Source: Hymenobacter yonginensis
Lineage (GTDB): Bacteria; Bacteroidota; Bacteroidia; Cytophagales; Hymenobacteraceae
Assembly: GCF_027625995.1 (NCBI RefSeq)
Contig: NZ_CP115396.1
Location: 496,001-560,000 of the forward strand
Length of the DNA stretch: 64,000 bases
Direction of reading: 5' to 3'
Shown here: piece by piece, positions 52,828 through 61,676 of the stretch
Numbering within the stretch: the stretch's first letter is position 1
Layout of the letters: each line of letters begins with the position of its first letter
Program-made: the position numbers and the translations under genes
Notes under the pieces: generated by a model
What the model was told of the DNA's origin: nothing
Seen by the model: only the letters and a program-made list of their open reading frames with translations
The model's database searches: none

Positions 52828-55218
52828 TTACAGCAGCAGCAGGCGCGCACTCTCTCTACCGGAAGACCACACTAGCTGCACCAGATACAGGCCGCGGACC
52901 AGGGTGGCGGTAGGCAGCGTGAGCTGCTGCCGGCCCCCCTGAACGGCTTGGCTATGCACCACCTGGCCCGATTGGTTGAGCAGGCGTAGCGTGGCCGGCT
53001 GGGGAGCGTTGGTGGCTATCTGCACTTGGGTGGTGGCCGGGTTGGGCCAGAGCGCCAGCGGCAGCTGGCTGGCTACGGCCGGGTCCGGTGCCAGTTGAAA
53101 GTCGAGCAGTAGCGGCGAGGAAGAAAGCAACGCCTTCGGGTAATCGTGGGTGGTGGTGAAGCTGACATTGTTGCCCCAGGTCCAGAGTGTGCCATCGGCG
53201 CGCACAGCCGCCATGTGGTTGAACCCGGCACTCACGTTCAGCCAGCCGGCCGCGGGCCCAATGGGCTTGGGCGTGTTCTGGGCTAAGCCAGGACCACCCG
53301 GGCCGTTGTAGGCATTGCCGATACCCAGTTCTCCGTTAGCATTGTTGCCCCAGGTCCAGAGCGTGCCATCGGCGCGAACCACTGCCGCGTTGCCCGCGCC
53401 GTTGGTCAGGCTGCTCCACTGGCCGCCTTCGCCAAACTGCACGGGCCGCTCACTGCCGGTGCTCATCACGGCCAGGGCACCGCCCCAGCGCCAGAGGGTG
53501 CCATTTTGCTGCACAGCTGTGGTGCTGTTGCTGCCCGCCGCCACGGCCTGCCAGTTGGTGGCGGTGCCAATCCGAATGGGCTCCTGCCACAGCTCATTGG
53601 CCGGGTCGCCTACTTGGTTGGCGTAGTTCGTGCCCCAGGCCCACAAGGTACCATCGGTGCGGATGGCGGCGCCGTGCACGGCGCCGGCACTAACCTGCTG
53701 CCAGGTGGTGGCCGTGCCGATGCGGGTGGGTACTACCTGAGTGGGGTTGCCAGACGGCAGGCCCAACTGGTACTGGGTGTTTCCGCCCCAGCCCCAGAGT
53801 GTGCCATCTGTCCGCACGGCCAGCGTATGCCGTATGCCAACACTGGCATTTTTCCAGTTGGTGCCGGTCCCCACGCAGGTGGGCGCCAGCCGGTTGGTCG
53901 TGGAGTTGTCGCCGAGCTGGCCGCTGCTGTTGAGGCCCCAGGCCCAGAGTGAGCCATCCTGCCGGATACCGACGCTGTGGGTTTCGCCGGCGCTGATGCT
54001 GAGCCAGTTATTGTCGGTCCCGACACGGACGGGCTGGACCCGGAAGGTGGTAGTACCGTCGCCGAGCTGGCCGTATTCATTGCTGCCCCAGGCCCAGAGC
54101 GTGCCGTCGGTGCCAATGGCCAGCGTGTAGCCCTTGCCCGCACTGCTGACTTTCCAGGAAGTGGGCGCGCCGGGCTGGGCCAGCAGGCGGGGCGTCATCT
54201 GGCAGGCGGGGCGCAGCTGCGAGCTGCCCACCTGTCCGTGAGCGTTGTTGCCCCAAGCCCACACAGTGCCATTCTGGCGCACGGCCACGGCGTGCTGGTC
54301 GCCAGCCGTCACTGTCTGCCAAGTGGTTTCGGCACTCACGCGCACCGGCTGCGGCTGCATGGTTTGAGTGCCGTTGCCGAGCTGCCCGCTGTCGTTGGCA
54401 CCCCAGCCCCAGAGCGTGCCATCCCGCTGCACACCCAGCACAAAGCTATAGCCGGGGCTGATGCTCTGCCAGGCCAGCGACGTGCCGATCTGCTGCGTCG
54501 TCAGGTCTTGGGCAGAGTAGTTGAGCTGCCACAACGAGCCATCGGTGCGCACAGCCAGGGCCGTGCTGAAGCTGGCCCCCAGCTGCTGCCAGTTGGTGGC
54601 CGTGCCGAAGCGGGTGGGGACCGTTATGTAAGTGGGGAAGGCAGTCGGGATGGTGCCCCAGCCCCAGAGCGTCCCGTCTTGGCGCAGGGCCTGTGTGAGG
54701 CTGCTGCCGGCCGCCACGCTCCGCCAGTTGGTGTCGGAGCCAACGCGGGTGGGCGCGGTGCGGGAGTAGTTGGTGCCGTCGCCGAACTGATAGTAGCTGT
54801 TGCTGCCCCAGGCCCAGAGCGAGCCATCCTGCCGGATGCCCATCGAATGGATAAAGCCCGTGCTGACCTGCTGCCAGTTGGCGTCGGAACCCACGCGGGT
54901 AGGCACCAGCCGGTTGGTTGTGGAGTTGTCGCCGAGCTGGCCGCTGCTGTTGTTGCCCCAGGCCCAGAGCGAGCCGTCCTGCCGGATAGCCAGCGTGTGC
55001 AACCGGCCGGTGGCCACGCTTTTCCAGTTGGTGGCCGTGCCGATGCGCGTGGGCGTGGTCCGGTCGATGGTAGTGCCGTCGCCAAGCTGGCCGTATTCAT
55101 TGCTGCCCCAGGCCCACAGCGTGCCGTCGGGGCGCACGACGGCGGAATGGTTTTGGGCCGCCGCCAGAAACGGAAGCAGCCAGAATAGCACGTAACAGCA
55201 GAGTAGAGGTAGCCGCAT
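52828..55218 (-). CDS. Secreted RCC1-repeat protein with T9SS sorting domain
   Basis: The 796-residue protein has a signal peptide (LLCCYVLFWLLPFLAAAQ) followed directly by about 14 RCC1-type repeats of roughly 50 residues, each built on DGTLWAWGSNxxGQLGDGT...PTRIGTATNWQ. Fourteen blades would make two seven-bladed propellers. The last 80 residues form a type A T9SS C-terminal domain (LALWPNPATTQVQI ... RGLYLVQLVWSSG), so it is exported across the outer membrane and attached or released. Binding partners are unknown. ATG 55218 is fixed by the signal peptide. Confidence 0.9.
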   Translation of the reverse strand: MRLPLLCCYVLFWLLPFLAAAQNHSAVVRPDGTLWAWGSNEYGQLGDGTTIDRTTPTRIGTATNWKSVATGRLHTLAIRQDGSLWAWGNNSSGQLGDNSTTNRLVPTRVGSDANWQQVSTGFIHSMGIRQDGSLWAWGSNSYYQFGDGTNYSRTAPTRVGSDTNWRSVAAGSSLTQALRQDGTLWGWGTIPTAFPTYITVPTRFGTATNWQQLGASFSTALAVRTDGSLWQLNYSAQDLTTQQIGTSLAWQSISPGYSFVLGVQRDGTLWGWGANDSGQLGNGTQTMQPQPVRVSAETTWQTVTAGDQHAVAVRQNGTVWAWGNNAHGQVGSSQLRPACQMTPRLLAQPGAPTSWKVSSAGKGYTLAIGTDGTLWAWGSNEYGQLGDGTTTFRVQPVRVGTDNNWLSISAGETHSVGIRQDGSLWAWGLNSSGQLGDNSTTNRLAPTCVGTGTNWKNASVGIRHTLAVRTDGTLWGWGGNTQYQLGLPSGNPTQVVPTRIGTATTWQQVSAGAVHGAAIRTDGTLWAWGTNYANQVGDPANELWQEPIRIGTATNWQAVAAGSNSTTAVQQNGTLWRWGGALAVMSTGSERPVQFGEGGQWSSLTNGAGNAAVVRADGTLWTWGNNANGELGIGNAYNGPGGPGLAQNTPKPIGPAAGWLNVSAGFNHMAAVRADGTLWTWGNNVSFTTTHDYPKALLSSSPLLLDFQLAPDPAVASQLPLALWPNPATTQVQIATNAPQPATLRLLNQSGQVVHSQAVQGGRQQLTLPTATLVRGLYLVQLVWSSGRESARLLLL

Positions 55219-55356
55219 GCAGAATAGGTTGAAAAAGAAAGAATAAGGCCCGGATAGTATAAGCCCGGAAAAGGCACGAAGATAAAAGTGCCGCCCGGAA
55301 AGCGGGTGATGAATCACCCGCCAGTTGCAAAAAAGTCAGCCGGTCCGTAATCGACC

Positions 55357-55386
55357 CAAAAAAAGGGCGAAGCACCGCTTCGCCCT
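55357..55386 (-). terminator. Terminator of the ABC exporter gene
   Basis: On the minus strand, arms AGGGCGAAGC (55386-55377) and GCTTCGCCCT (55373-55364) are followed by a T-run. A second, GC-rich hairpin (55397-55408 with 55412-55423) lies between this and the ABC gene stop. Confidence 0.88.
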
Positions 55387-55436
55387 CTCTGATGAACTGC
55401 CCGCCCGGCACCCGGGCGGGCAGTGGAAATTCGTGC

Positions 55437-57263
55437 CTAGCTCATCTCAAACTGCAGCTTGAGCAGGTTGGCGTAGAGGCCATTGTCGTTGTGGGCCAGC
55501 TCCTCGTGAGTGCCCTGCTCCACAATGCGGCCGCCGTCGATGACCAGAATCTTGTCGACTTTGCGGATGGTGCTTAGGCGGTGGGCGATGATGATGCTGG
55601 TGCGGTGCTGCATCAGCTCGTCCATGGCCTGCTGCACCAGCTTCTCGCTTTCCGAGTCGAGGGCTGAGGTGGCTTCGTCGAGCAGCAATATGGCCGGGTT
55701 TTTCAGGATGGCGCGGGCAATGGCAATGCGCTGACGCTGCCCGCCCGAGAGCTTGATGCCCCGCTCGCCCACCAGCGTGTCCAGCCCCTCGGGGAAGGAG
55801 CTGATGAACTGCCAGGCGTTGGCTTTGCGGGCCGCCTGCATGATTTCCTCGTCGGTGGCGTTGGTTTTGCCGTAGGCAATGTTTTCCCGGATCGAGCCGC
55901 CGAACAGGATGGTTTCCTGCGGCACGATGCCGATGTGGCGGCGCAGCTCCGTGAGGTCGTACGACTGGATGGGGCGGCCATCTACCGTAATCTGGCCGCC
56001 GCTGAGCTCGTAGAACTGCATCAGCAGCTGCACGATGGTGCTTTTGCCGGCGCCCGAGGGGCCTACCAGCGCAATCTTCTCGCCGGCCCGGATGGAGAAC
56101 GTAATGTCCTGCAGCACCGTCAGGTCGGGGCGGGTGGGGTATTGGAAGGCCACGTGCTCGTAGGCAATGTTGCCCTGCAACTGCACCGGCTGCGCGCCCG
56201 GCTGGTGGGTGGGCTCGGTGGGCTCGTCCAGGATTTCCAGAATCCGCTCCGAGGCGCCCAGCGTGCTTTGCACCTTGCCATACAGCTCGCCCAGGCCTGC
56301 CACCGAGGCCCCGATGAACATGGTATACAAGGCAAACTGCGTCAGGTCGCCGATGGTCATCTGGCCGGCCTGCACCAGCGTGGCGGCGCGCCACAGCACC
56401 AGCACGATGCCGCCGAACAGGCCAATGATGACGAACGACACGAAACCGCCGCGGTAGAGGTTGCTTTTCAGGGCCGCCCGCACCGTGTTGGAGAGGGAGG
56501 CGGTGTAGCGCTGGGTTTCAAACTGCTCGTTGGTGAAAGCCTTCACCGTGTTGATGCCCTGCAGGGTTTCCTCCACGATGACGTTGGTTTTGGCCAACTC
56601 GTCCTGGGTGGTTTTGGCCAGCCCCCGGATTTTCTTGCCGAACACCATGGCCAGCACCACAATCGGCGGAAACGTCAGCAGCATAAACAACGACAGCTTC
56701 ACCGATACCACCATGATAAACACGATGCCCGCCAGCAGGGTCGTTACCTGCCGGAACAGCTCGGCCAGCGTCAGCGAAAACGAATCCTGAATGATGCCCA
56801 CGTCGGAGGTGATGCGCGAGGTGATGGCGCCCACCCGGTTTTTCTCGAAATACGGAATGGGCAGCGTCACGAACTTGCGGTAGAGAGCCTGCCGGATGTC
56901 GCGGACGGTGAACTCGCTCACCTGCGTGAAAAACCAGATGCGCCCAAATGAAAACAGGCCCTGCAATAAGATCAGCCCCGCAAAGGCCGTGGCAATCTGG
57001 TTGATGGAAACGGACATGCCGTTGGGCAGCACCACCGGGTTGCCGCTGGCGGCATCGGCCAGCTTGCCAATCAGCCACGGAAAGGCCATGGTGCTGGCGC
57101 TGGACAGCGTCAGCAGGACCGTGCCCAAAACAAACTTGGCGCGGTAGGGCAGCGTGAAGCGGAAAATCCGCAACCCCTGCCGGAAGCTTTCCTTCGACAA
57201 TTTCTTCTTGGGCACGTCCGGGTCAAGGGTCGCGCCGCTGGTATTCATTCCGCTTCGGGCCAT
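55437..57263 (-). CDS. ABC exporter, MsbA-like half-transporter
   Basis: The 608-residue protein has an N-terminal six-TM domain (ABC_membrane) and a nucleotide-binding domain with Walker A GPSGAGKST, Q-loop VPQETILFGG, signature LSGGQRQR, Walker B ILLLDEATSALD and switch His (IIAHRLST). As a homodimer it would export lipid or drug-like substrates, as MsbA does for lipid A. Start at ATG 57263 (MARSGMNTSG) or 57248 (MNTSGATL) cannot be decided. A repeat-like stretch of GAGAAGTAAGA words lies upstream (57276-57370). Confidence 0.92.
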   Translation of the reverse strand: MARSGMNTSGATLDPDVPKKKLSKESFRQGLRIFRFTLPYRAKFVLGTVLLTLSSASTMAFPWLIGKLADAASGNPVVLPNGMSVSINQIATAFAGLILLQGLFSFGRIWFFTQVSEFTVRDIRQALYRKFVTLPIPYFEKNRVGAITSRITSDVGIIQDSFSLTLAELFRQVTTLLAGIVFIMVVSVKLSLFMLLTFPPIVVLAMVFGKKIRGLAKTTQDELAKTNVIVEETLQGINTVKAFTNEQFETQRYTASLSNTVRAALKSNLYRGGFVSFVIIGLFGGIVLVLWRAATLVQAGQMTIGDLTQFALYTMFIGASVAGLGELYGKVQSTLGASERILEILDEPTEPTHQPGAQPVQLQGNIAYEHVAFQYPTRPDLTVLQDITFSIRAGEKIALVGPSGAGKSTIVQLLMQFYELSGGQITVDGRPIQSYDLTELRRHIGIVPQETILFGGSIRENIAYGKTNATDEEIMQAARKANAWQFISSFPEGLDTLVGERGIKLSGGQRQRIAIARAILKNPAILLLDEATSALDSESEKLVQQAMDELMQHRTSIIIAHRLSTIRKVDKILVIDGGRIVEQGTHEELAHNDNGLYANLLKLQFEMS

Positions 57264-57275
57264 TCTATGGTGTAG

Positions 57276-57370
57276 AAGTGAGACAGGAGAGGGGAGAAGT
57301 AAGACTGGTGCAGGCACCGCCAAGGTGATAACCGGCAAGTCTCATTTCTTACTTCTCATTTCTCATGTCT
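57276..57370. repeat. Imperfect inverted repeat with GAGAAGTAAGA words
   Basis: AGAAGTGAGACAGGAGAGGG and GAGAAGTAAGACT (57275-57306) recur as the complement in AGTCTCATTTCTTACTTCTC (57339-57358) and TCATTTCTCATGTCTTA (57356-57372). The arms are only partly matched. Confidence 0.6.
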
Positions 57371-57377
57371 TATTTCC

Positions 57378-57854
57378 TTATTCAAACTTGGTTTTGCCTT
57401 GCTCTACCTTCAGAATCTGGGAGTTGCCGAACGGCACCGGCAGGCGCACCTGCACGGGCACTGGCTCGCCCTTGCGGGTGGCTGGCTTCCAGGCGGGCAT
57501 GAGGGCCAGCACCCGCAGCGCCTCCGCGTCGCAGTCGGGGGCCAGGGATTTGGCTACTACCGGGTTAGTCAGGCGTCCATCGGCCCCGACGGTAGCCGTA
57601 ACTTCCACGTTGCCGGTAACACCCTTGACGCGCGCCGCCTCCGGATACTGGATATTCTGCTGAAAAAAAGCGCCTATGGCCTGCGCGCCGCCCGGATACT
57701 GGGGCGCCACGTCGGGGCGGTTGGCGGCCGGGCGGGCCTGGGCCTGCATGCGGCCGGCCTTCAGCTCCACGGGCGCTTTGGGCGCGGCCGGTTGCTGGGC
57801 CTGCGCGGCGTGAGTGGCCACTACCGTCAGCAGAAAGAGGAAGAGGTGTTTCAT
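57378..57854 (-). CDS. Secreted TonB C-terminal domain protein
   Basis: The 158-residue protein has a cleavable signal peptide (FLFLLTVVATHAAQAQQ) rather than a membrane anchor with Pro-rich spacer, then a TonB-C domain: IQYPEAARVKGVTGNVEVTATVG (part), DGRLTNPVVAKSLAPDCDAEAL (part), PAWKPATRKGEPVPVQVRLPV (part). The C47-like Cys in APDCDAEA is typical of this Bacteroidota subgroup. It may bind TonB boxes or cell wall in the periplasm; energy coupling is doubtful without an anchor. Confidence 0.87.
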   Translation of the reverse strand: MKHLFLFLLTVVATHAAQAQQPAAPKAPVELKAGRMQAQARPAANRPDVAPQYPGGAQAIGAFFQQNIQYPEAARVKGVTGNVEVTATVGADGRLTNPVVAKSLAPDCDAEALRVLALMPAWKPATRKGEPVPVQVRLPVPFGNSQILKVEQGKTKFE

Positions 57855-57866
57855 AGGAGGAAGGGC

Positions 57867-57972
57867 ACCGCGAAAATCCGTTTCGCGACGAGCAGAGCGA
57901 GTGTCCGATACTGCGCAGCCCGCGCAAACGGCAACTACTCGCTTTGCTCGTCGCGAAACAGAATTTCGCGGT
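57867..57972. repeat. Long inverted repeat with TTTCGCG palindromes
   Basis: Arms of 36 bp at 57867-57902 and 57937-57972 match at 33 positions. Each arm begins with a small palindrome (CGCGAAAATCCGTTTCGCG). It lies between two minus-strand genes. Confidence 0.92.
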
Positions 57973-58012
57973 ACGTGGCACAAAGGTACGGCTACTTCCC
58001 CGTAAACACTCC

Positions 58013-59497
58013 TTATAAAGCAGGGTTCAATTCGGCGGCAGCGCGGGGGCGCGAAATGGCCAGCAGCCCCAGGAACGTGAGCAGGCCGTTCAGAATCAGA
58101 ATCTCGAACCCGAACTCATAGCCCCACCACGCCTTGGAGTTGGCGTTGATGAACCACGTGAGCAGCGGTGCGGCCACGCACACGGCCGGCACCAGTCGGT
58201 CGTGCAGGCCGCGGCCCGTAAACAGCCCGAAGGAGTAGAGGCCCAGCAGCGGTCCGTAGGTGTAGCCGGCGGCCTTGAACACGGCCGTGATGACGCTCTG
58301 GTCGTTGATGGCGCGGAAAATCAGGATGATGACGATGAGCACCAGCGAGAAGCCAAAGTGGGTGAGCTGCCGCACGCGGGTCTGCTTTTTCTCTTCGTAC
58401 TGCTTGATGTCGAGCATGTCCACGCAGAACGAGGTGGTGAGGGCCGTCAGGGCTGAGTCGGCAGAGGCGTAGGTGACGGCAATGATGCCCAGGATGAATA
58501 CGATGCCCGCAAACAAGGTGAAGTGGCCCGTGGCCAGCAGCGGAAACACGTTGTCGCCGATGATTTTGCCGGTGGCCGGGTTGGTAGGCAGCGCAATGCC
58601 CTTAGCGGCCGCGTACTGGTACAGCAGCACGCCCAGCGACAGGAAGAACACGTTCACCACCACAATGGCAATCGTGAACCAGAACATGTTTTTCTGGGCG
58701 TCCTGGAGGTTGCGGCAACTCAGGTTTTTCTGCATCAAATCCTGGTCGAGGCCGGTCATGACGATGGTGATGAAGGCGCCCGAGGCAAACTGCTTCCAGA
58801 AGAACTTGTCGTCTTTGGGGTCGGAGAAGTAAATCTGCGACATGCTGCTTTCCTTCACCGTTTTCACCAGCCCGGCAAAGCCCAGGTTCAGCTCGTCGGC
58901 CATCAGGTAGATGCTCACGGCCACGCACACCAGCATGGCCATGGTCTGGAAGGTATCGGTCCAGAGGATGGTTTTGAGGCCGCCGCGGAAGGTGTAGAGG
59001 TAAATCAGGAAGATGCTGACCGTGACCGTGACGGCAAACGGCACGCCCAGCCCGTCGAATACGGCCAGCTGCAGCACGCCCGCCACCAGAAACAGCCGGA
59101 ACGCCGCCCCCACGGCCCGCGAAATCAGGAAGAAGAACGCGCCGGTCTTGTAGCTCCAGAACCCAAACCGCTGCTCCAGATAGGTGTAGATGCTCACCAG
59201 CCGCAGCCGGTAGTACATGGGCATGAGCACGGTACCAATCACCAGATAGCCCACAATGTAGCCCAGCACCACAGCCATGTAGCTCCAGCTCTGCGTGGCC
59301 ACCATGCCCGGAATGGAAATGAACGTGACGCCCGACAGCGAGGTGCCAATCATGGCAAACGCCACCATGTACCAGGGCGCGTTGCGGTTGGCAATAAAGA
59401 ACGACTCACTCGTGGCCTTGCGCGACGTGAGAATCGAAATAATGATGAGAACGACGAAGTAGCCCGCAATCAGGCTCAGGATGAGGGTGGGAGACAT
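58013..59497 (-). CDS. Sodium:solute symporter (SSS family), second copy
   Basis: The 494-residue protein has about 13 TM helices with SSS marks: SFFIANRNAPWYMVAFAMIGTSLSGVTFIS (part), MYYRLRLVSIYTYLEQRFG, TGLDQDLMQKNLSCRN, and TYASADSALTALTTSFCVDML. It lacks the helical insert of the 47531 symporter and shares little sequence with it. The substrate is unknown. It starts at ATG 59497; the inverted repeat at 59515 sits just upstream. Confidence 0.92.
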   Translation of the reverse strand: MSPTLILSLIAGYFVVLIIISILTSRKATSESFFIANRNAPWYMVAFAMIGTSLSGVTFISIPGMVATQSWSYMAVVLGYIVGYLVIGTVLMPMYYRLRLVSIYTYLEQRFGFWSYKTGAFFFLISRAVGAAFRLFLVAGVLQLAVFDGLGVPFAVTVTVSIFLIYLYTFRGGLKTILWTDTFQTMAMLVCVAVSIYLMADELNLGFAGLVKTVKESSMSQIYFSDPKDDKFFWKQFASGAFITIVMTGLDQDLMQKNLSCRNLQDAQKNMFWFTIAIVVVNVFFLSLGVLLYQYAAAKGIALPTNPATGKIIGDNVFPLLATGHFTLFAGIVFILGIIAVTYASADSALTALTTSFCVDMLDIKQYEEKKQTRVRQLTHFGFSLVLIVIILIFRAINDQSVITAVFKAAGYTYGPLLGLYSFGLFTGRGLHDRLVPAVCVAAPLLTWFINANSKAWWGYEFGFEILILNGLLTFLGLLAISRPRAAAELNPAL

Positions 59498-59514
59498 AGG
59501 GCAAAGCTAACAAA

Positions 59515-59612
59515 GAACGTCATGCAGAGGCGCAGCCGAAGCATCTTGCCCGTGAAGTAACTGATTTTACCACTTGGGCAAGATGCTTCGGCTGTGCCTC
59601 TGCATGACGTTC
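59515..59612. repeat. Inverted repeat, GTCATGCAGAGG family
   Basis: Arms of 36 bp at 59515-59550 and 59577-59612 differ at one position. The loop contains AGTAACTGATTTTACCAC, nearly the same as the loop of the 27641 repeat. It lies between the MBL gene's 3' end and the symporter's 5' end. Confidence 0.94.
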
Positions 59613-59621
59613 CCGATGAGC

Positions 59622-60665
59622 TTACTCCCAGTCCTGCCAGCGCAGCACCTCGCCCACGGCTGGCACGTGCAGCTCACCGCGAAGCATGCCGCCCTGGGCC
59701 ACCTGCTGCAGCTCGCGCAGCGGCTCGGAGGCCGGCTCGTCGCTGAGGTCGAAGGTGCCGTAGTGCATGGGCACCACGTGGCCGGCGCGCAGCAGGTTGG
59801 CAGCCTTGGCCGCCTCGTGCGGATTTACGTGACTCATCTGCATCATGTAGGCCGGCTTGTAGGCCCCTATAGGCATCAGCACAATGTCCAGCGGCCCAAA
59901 CTGCTTCTCGATGTCCTCGAAGTGACCGGCTATGGACGTGTCGCCGGCGAAGTAGATGGTGCGGCCGTTGGGCAGGCGCAGCAGGAAGCTGCCCCATAGC
60001 ACCTGGTTCAGGTCGGCGAGGCCGCGGCGGTGCCAGTGCGAGGCGGGTAGAAAAAACAGCTCAAAGGGTGGCTGTTGAGGATCTTCCAACCCCATAGCTT
60101 CCCAGTCGATGACGAACTGCTGCCACCAGCCGGCTTCCTGCACCGAAATGCCAGGAGCCATGCCCCGAAGTAGCGGCGTCATGCCGAGCGAGGTCAAAAC
60201 TTGCATCGTCCGGTTTTGCCGGGCTAGGACTTTCACCGATTGCTCGTCAAGGTGATCACGGTGGCCGTGGCTGAGCAGCAGGAAATCAATGTCGGTAAGA
60301 TCTTCGATTCGGCAGGGCAGGGCGTGGCGGCGGCGCAGCCCCAGCGACGAGAACAGCAGCGGATCGAAAAGCAGCGTGGTTGCCTCGATGCGTAGCAGAA
60401 ACGTGGCGTGCCCCAGCCACACGAGGCCGTCGTCCTGGCCCCGCAGGAATTCGGTGCAGTCCACCACATCCGGCGTCCAGAGGTCGGCTTTCTTCTCCTT
60501 TTTCTGTGGATTCTCGCTGAGCTGCCACTTCAGCACCGTACCAAATGAAGGCTCGTACAGTTCCTCGCCGTTGCAGTATTGCCGGCCAATCATCTTGTTG
60601 CCGGGGTAGTTTGGTTTGACGATGGGCAACTGCGGGTTGCTGACGTAGCGCGGGGCGGAGGCCAT
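59622..60665 (-). CDS. MBL-fold metallo-hydrolase (NAPE-PLD-like)
   Basis: The 347-residue protein has the metallo-beta-lactamase motif H133-G-H135-R-D137-H138 (LLSHGHRDHLD), YFAGDTSIAGHFEDIEKQFG (part) for the bridging Asp, and VVPMHYGTFDLSDEP for the last His. The N-terminal extension and overall pattern resemble N-acyl-phosphatidylethanolamine phospholipase D-type enzymes. No signal peptide is present. The natural substrate is not known. Start at ATG 60665. Confidence 0.9.
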   Translation of the reverse strand: MASAPRYVSNPQLPIVKPNYPGNKMIGRQYCNGEELYEPSFGTVLKWQLSENPQKKEKKADLWTPDVVDCTEFLRGQDDGLVWLGHATFLLRIEATTLLFDPLLFSSLGLRRRHALPCRIEDLTDIDFLLLSHGHRDHLDEQSVKVLARQNRTMQVLTSLGMTPLLRGMAPGISVQEAGWWQQFVIDWEAMGLEDPQQPPFELFFLPASHWHRRGLADLNQVLWGSFLLRLPNGRTIYFAGDTSIAGHFEDIEKQFGPLDIVLMPIGAYKPAYMMQMSHVNPHEAAKAANLLRAGHVVPMHYGTFDLSDEPASEPLRELQQVAQGGMLRGELHVPAVGEVLRWQDWE

Positions 60666-60703
60666 AGAGGGAAATGAAGCCGATAGGATGCCAAAGAAAC
60701 AAC

Positions 60704-60729
60704 AAAGCCCCGGAACCTTCCGGGGCTCT
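60704..60729 (-). terminator. Terminator downstream of the beta-barrel gene
   Basis: Arms AGCCCCGGA (60706-60714) and TCCGGGGCT (60719-60727) with a 4-nt loop; on the minus strand it is followed by TTGTTGTTTC. It lies 30 bp after the stop of the 60756-61346 gene. Confidence 0.75.
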
Positions 60730-60755
60730 TGTGTTGCAGCTGCGGCCAGAAAATC

Positions 60756-61346
60756 TTACCAGAACCCGCCCGACAGCCCCGGCACGTAGCCCGGGAAGTT
60801 GGTGCCCTGGCCGTTGCTCATGCGCAGCCCACCCGAAATAGACAGGTTTTCGGTAATCAGGTAATCGGCCCGCAGACTCATGCCCGAGCCCATGCTGCCG
60901 AAGCCGGCGTAGGGGTTGATGCGGGGCTGCGTACCCGGAATTTCCTTCCAGGCCGTGCCCGTGAGGGCCAGCCGCGGCGATACCAGATACTGCGCGCCGC
61001 CCTGCAGCAGAAACTGGTTGTAGCCGGTCCAGGGGCGCAGCTGGTTATCGGCGGCGGCGCTGGGGTAGTAGGCCGCGCCGGGCGTGAGGCGCAGGTAGGT
61101 GAGGCCGCCGAATACGCTCAGGCGCGGCGTGAGGCGGTAGCTGGCAATGGGGCTCACCCAGGCCGCCGTGCCCAGCCGGCCGGCCGTCATCATGCCGGCG
61201 CTCAGCTGCACGTTCTGGCGCGGGTTGCGCAAGCCAAGCAGGGGCGTACCCAGGCCAACCGTGGCACCCGGCAGCGGGCTTTGGGCGAAGGCGCCGCCTG
61301 CCAGCAGCAAACCGGCAGCGAAAGTGGATGGACGGAGTACAGCCAT
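60756..61346 (-). CDS. Probable outer membrane beta-barrel protein, unknown function
   Basis: The 196-residue protein has a signal peptide (TFAAGLLLAGGAFAQ) and amphipathic strands with Gly/Tyr/Leu patterns (ASYRLTPRLSVFGGLTYLRL, LITENLSISGGLRMSNGQG), like small porin-type barrels. No family is recognised. ATG 61346 is preferred to the GTG/ATG further up because it directly precedes the signal peptide. Confidence 0.68.
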   Translation of the reverse strand: MAVLRPSTFAAGLLLAGGAFAQSPLPGATVGLGTPLLGLRNPRQNVQLSAGMMTAGRLGTAAWVSPIASYRLTPRLSVFGGLTYLRLTPGAAYYPSAAADNQLRPWTGYNQFLLQGGAQYLVSPRLALTGTAWKEIPGTQPRINPYAGFGSMGSGMSLRADYLITENLSISGGLRMSNGQGTNFPGYVPGLSGGFW

Positions 61347-61487
61347 AGCGCAAGGAATCAAGACAACGAACAACCGATAGACGCACGCCGGCCCAGAAAA
61401 GTGGCACGGGGCCGGCGCCGCTTCTGAAAAGGTACCACCAGCCCGCCAAAAAGTTGGTATCTAGCAAGGAATTATTCCCGTTGCGCT

Positions 61488-61676
61488 ATGCCTTCCGAGT
61501 TTATCCAGTACCAGACTTTTTTGACGGCCGAAGCCGCCCAGCCGCTGCTCAGGAAGCTGCAGGGTGTGGTTGGTAATCGGCAGGTGATAGAGGATCATGG
61601 TCTGTTAAGAATTCAGCCAGCACTTTGTCTACTCAAATTCTCCTCCTCCCTCATCCAGCCAGAAACGCAGAGGTAG
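61488..61676 (+). pseudogene. Truncated small gene (N-terminal remnant)
   Basis: The frame from ATG 61488 (MPSEFIQYQTFLTAEAAQP) begins like a small signal-transducing (DUF2007-like) protein, with good coding character up to about VVGNRQVIEDHGLL. From about 61605 it enters the low-GC segment and reads residues with no coding look, stopping at 61676, antisense to the next gene. I interpret it as a gene cut short where the low-GC segment begins. Confidence 0.5.
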
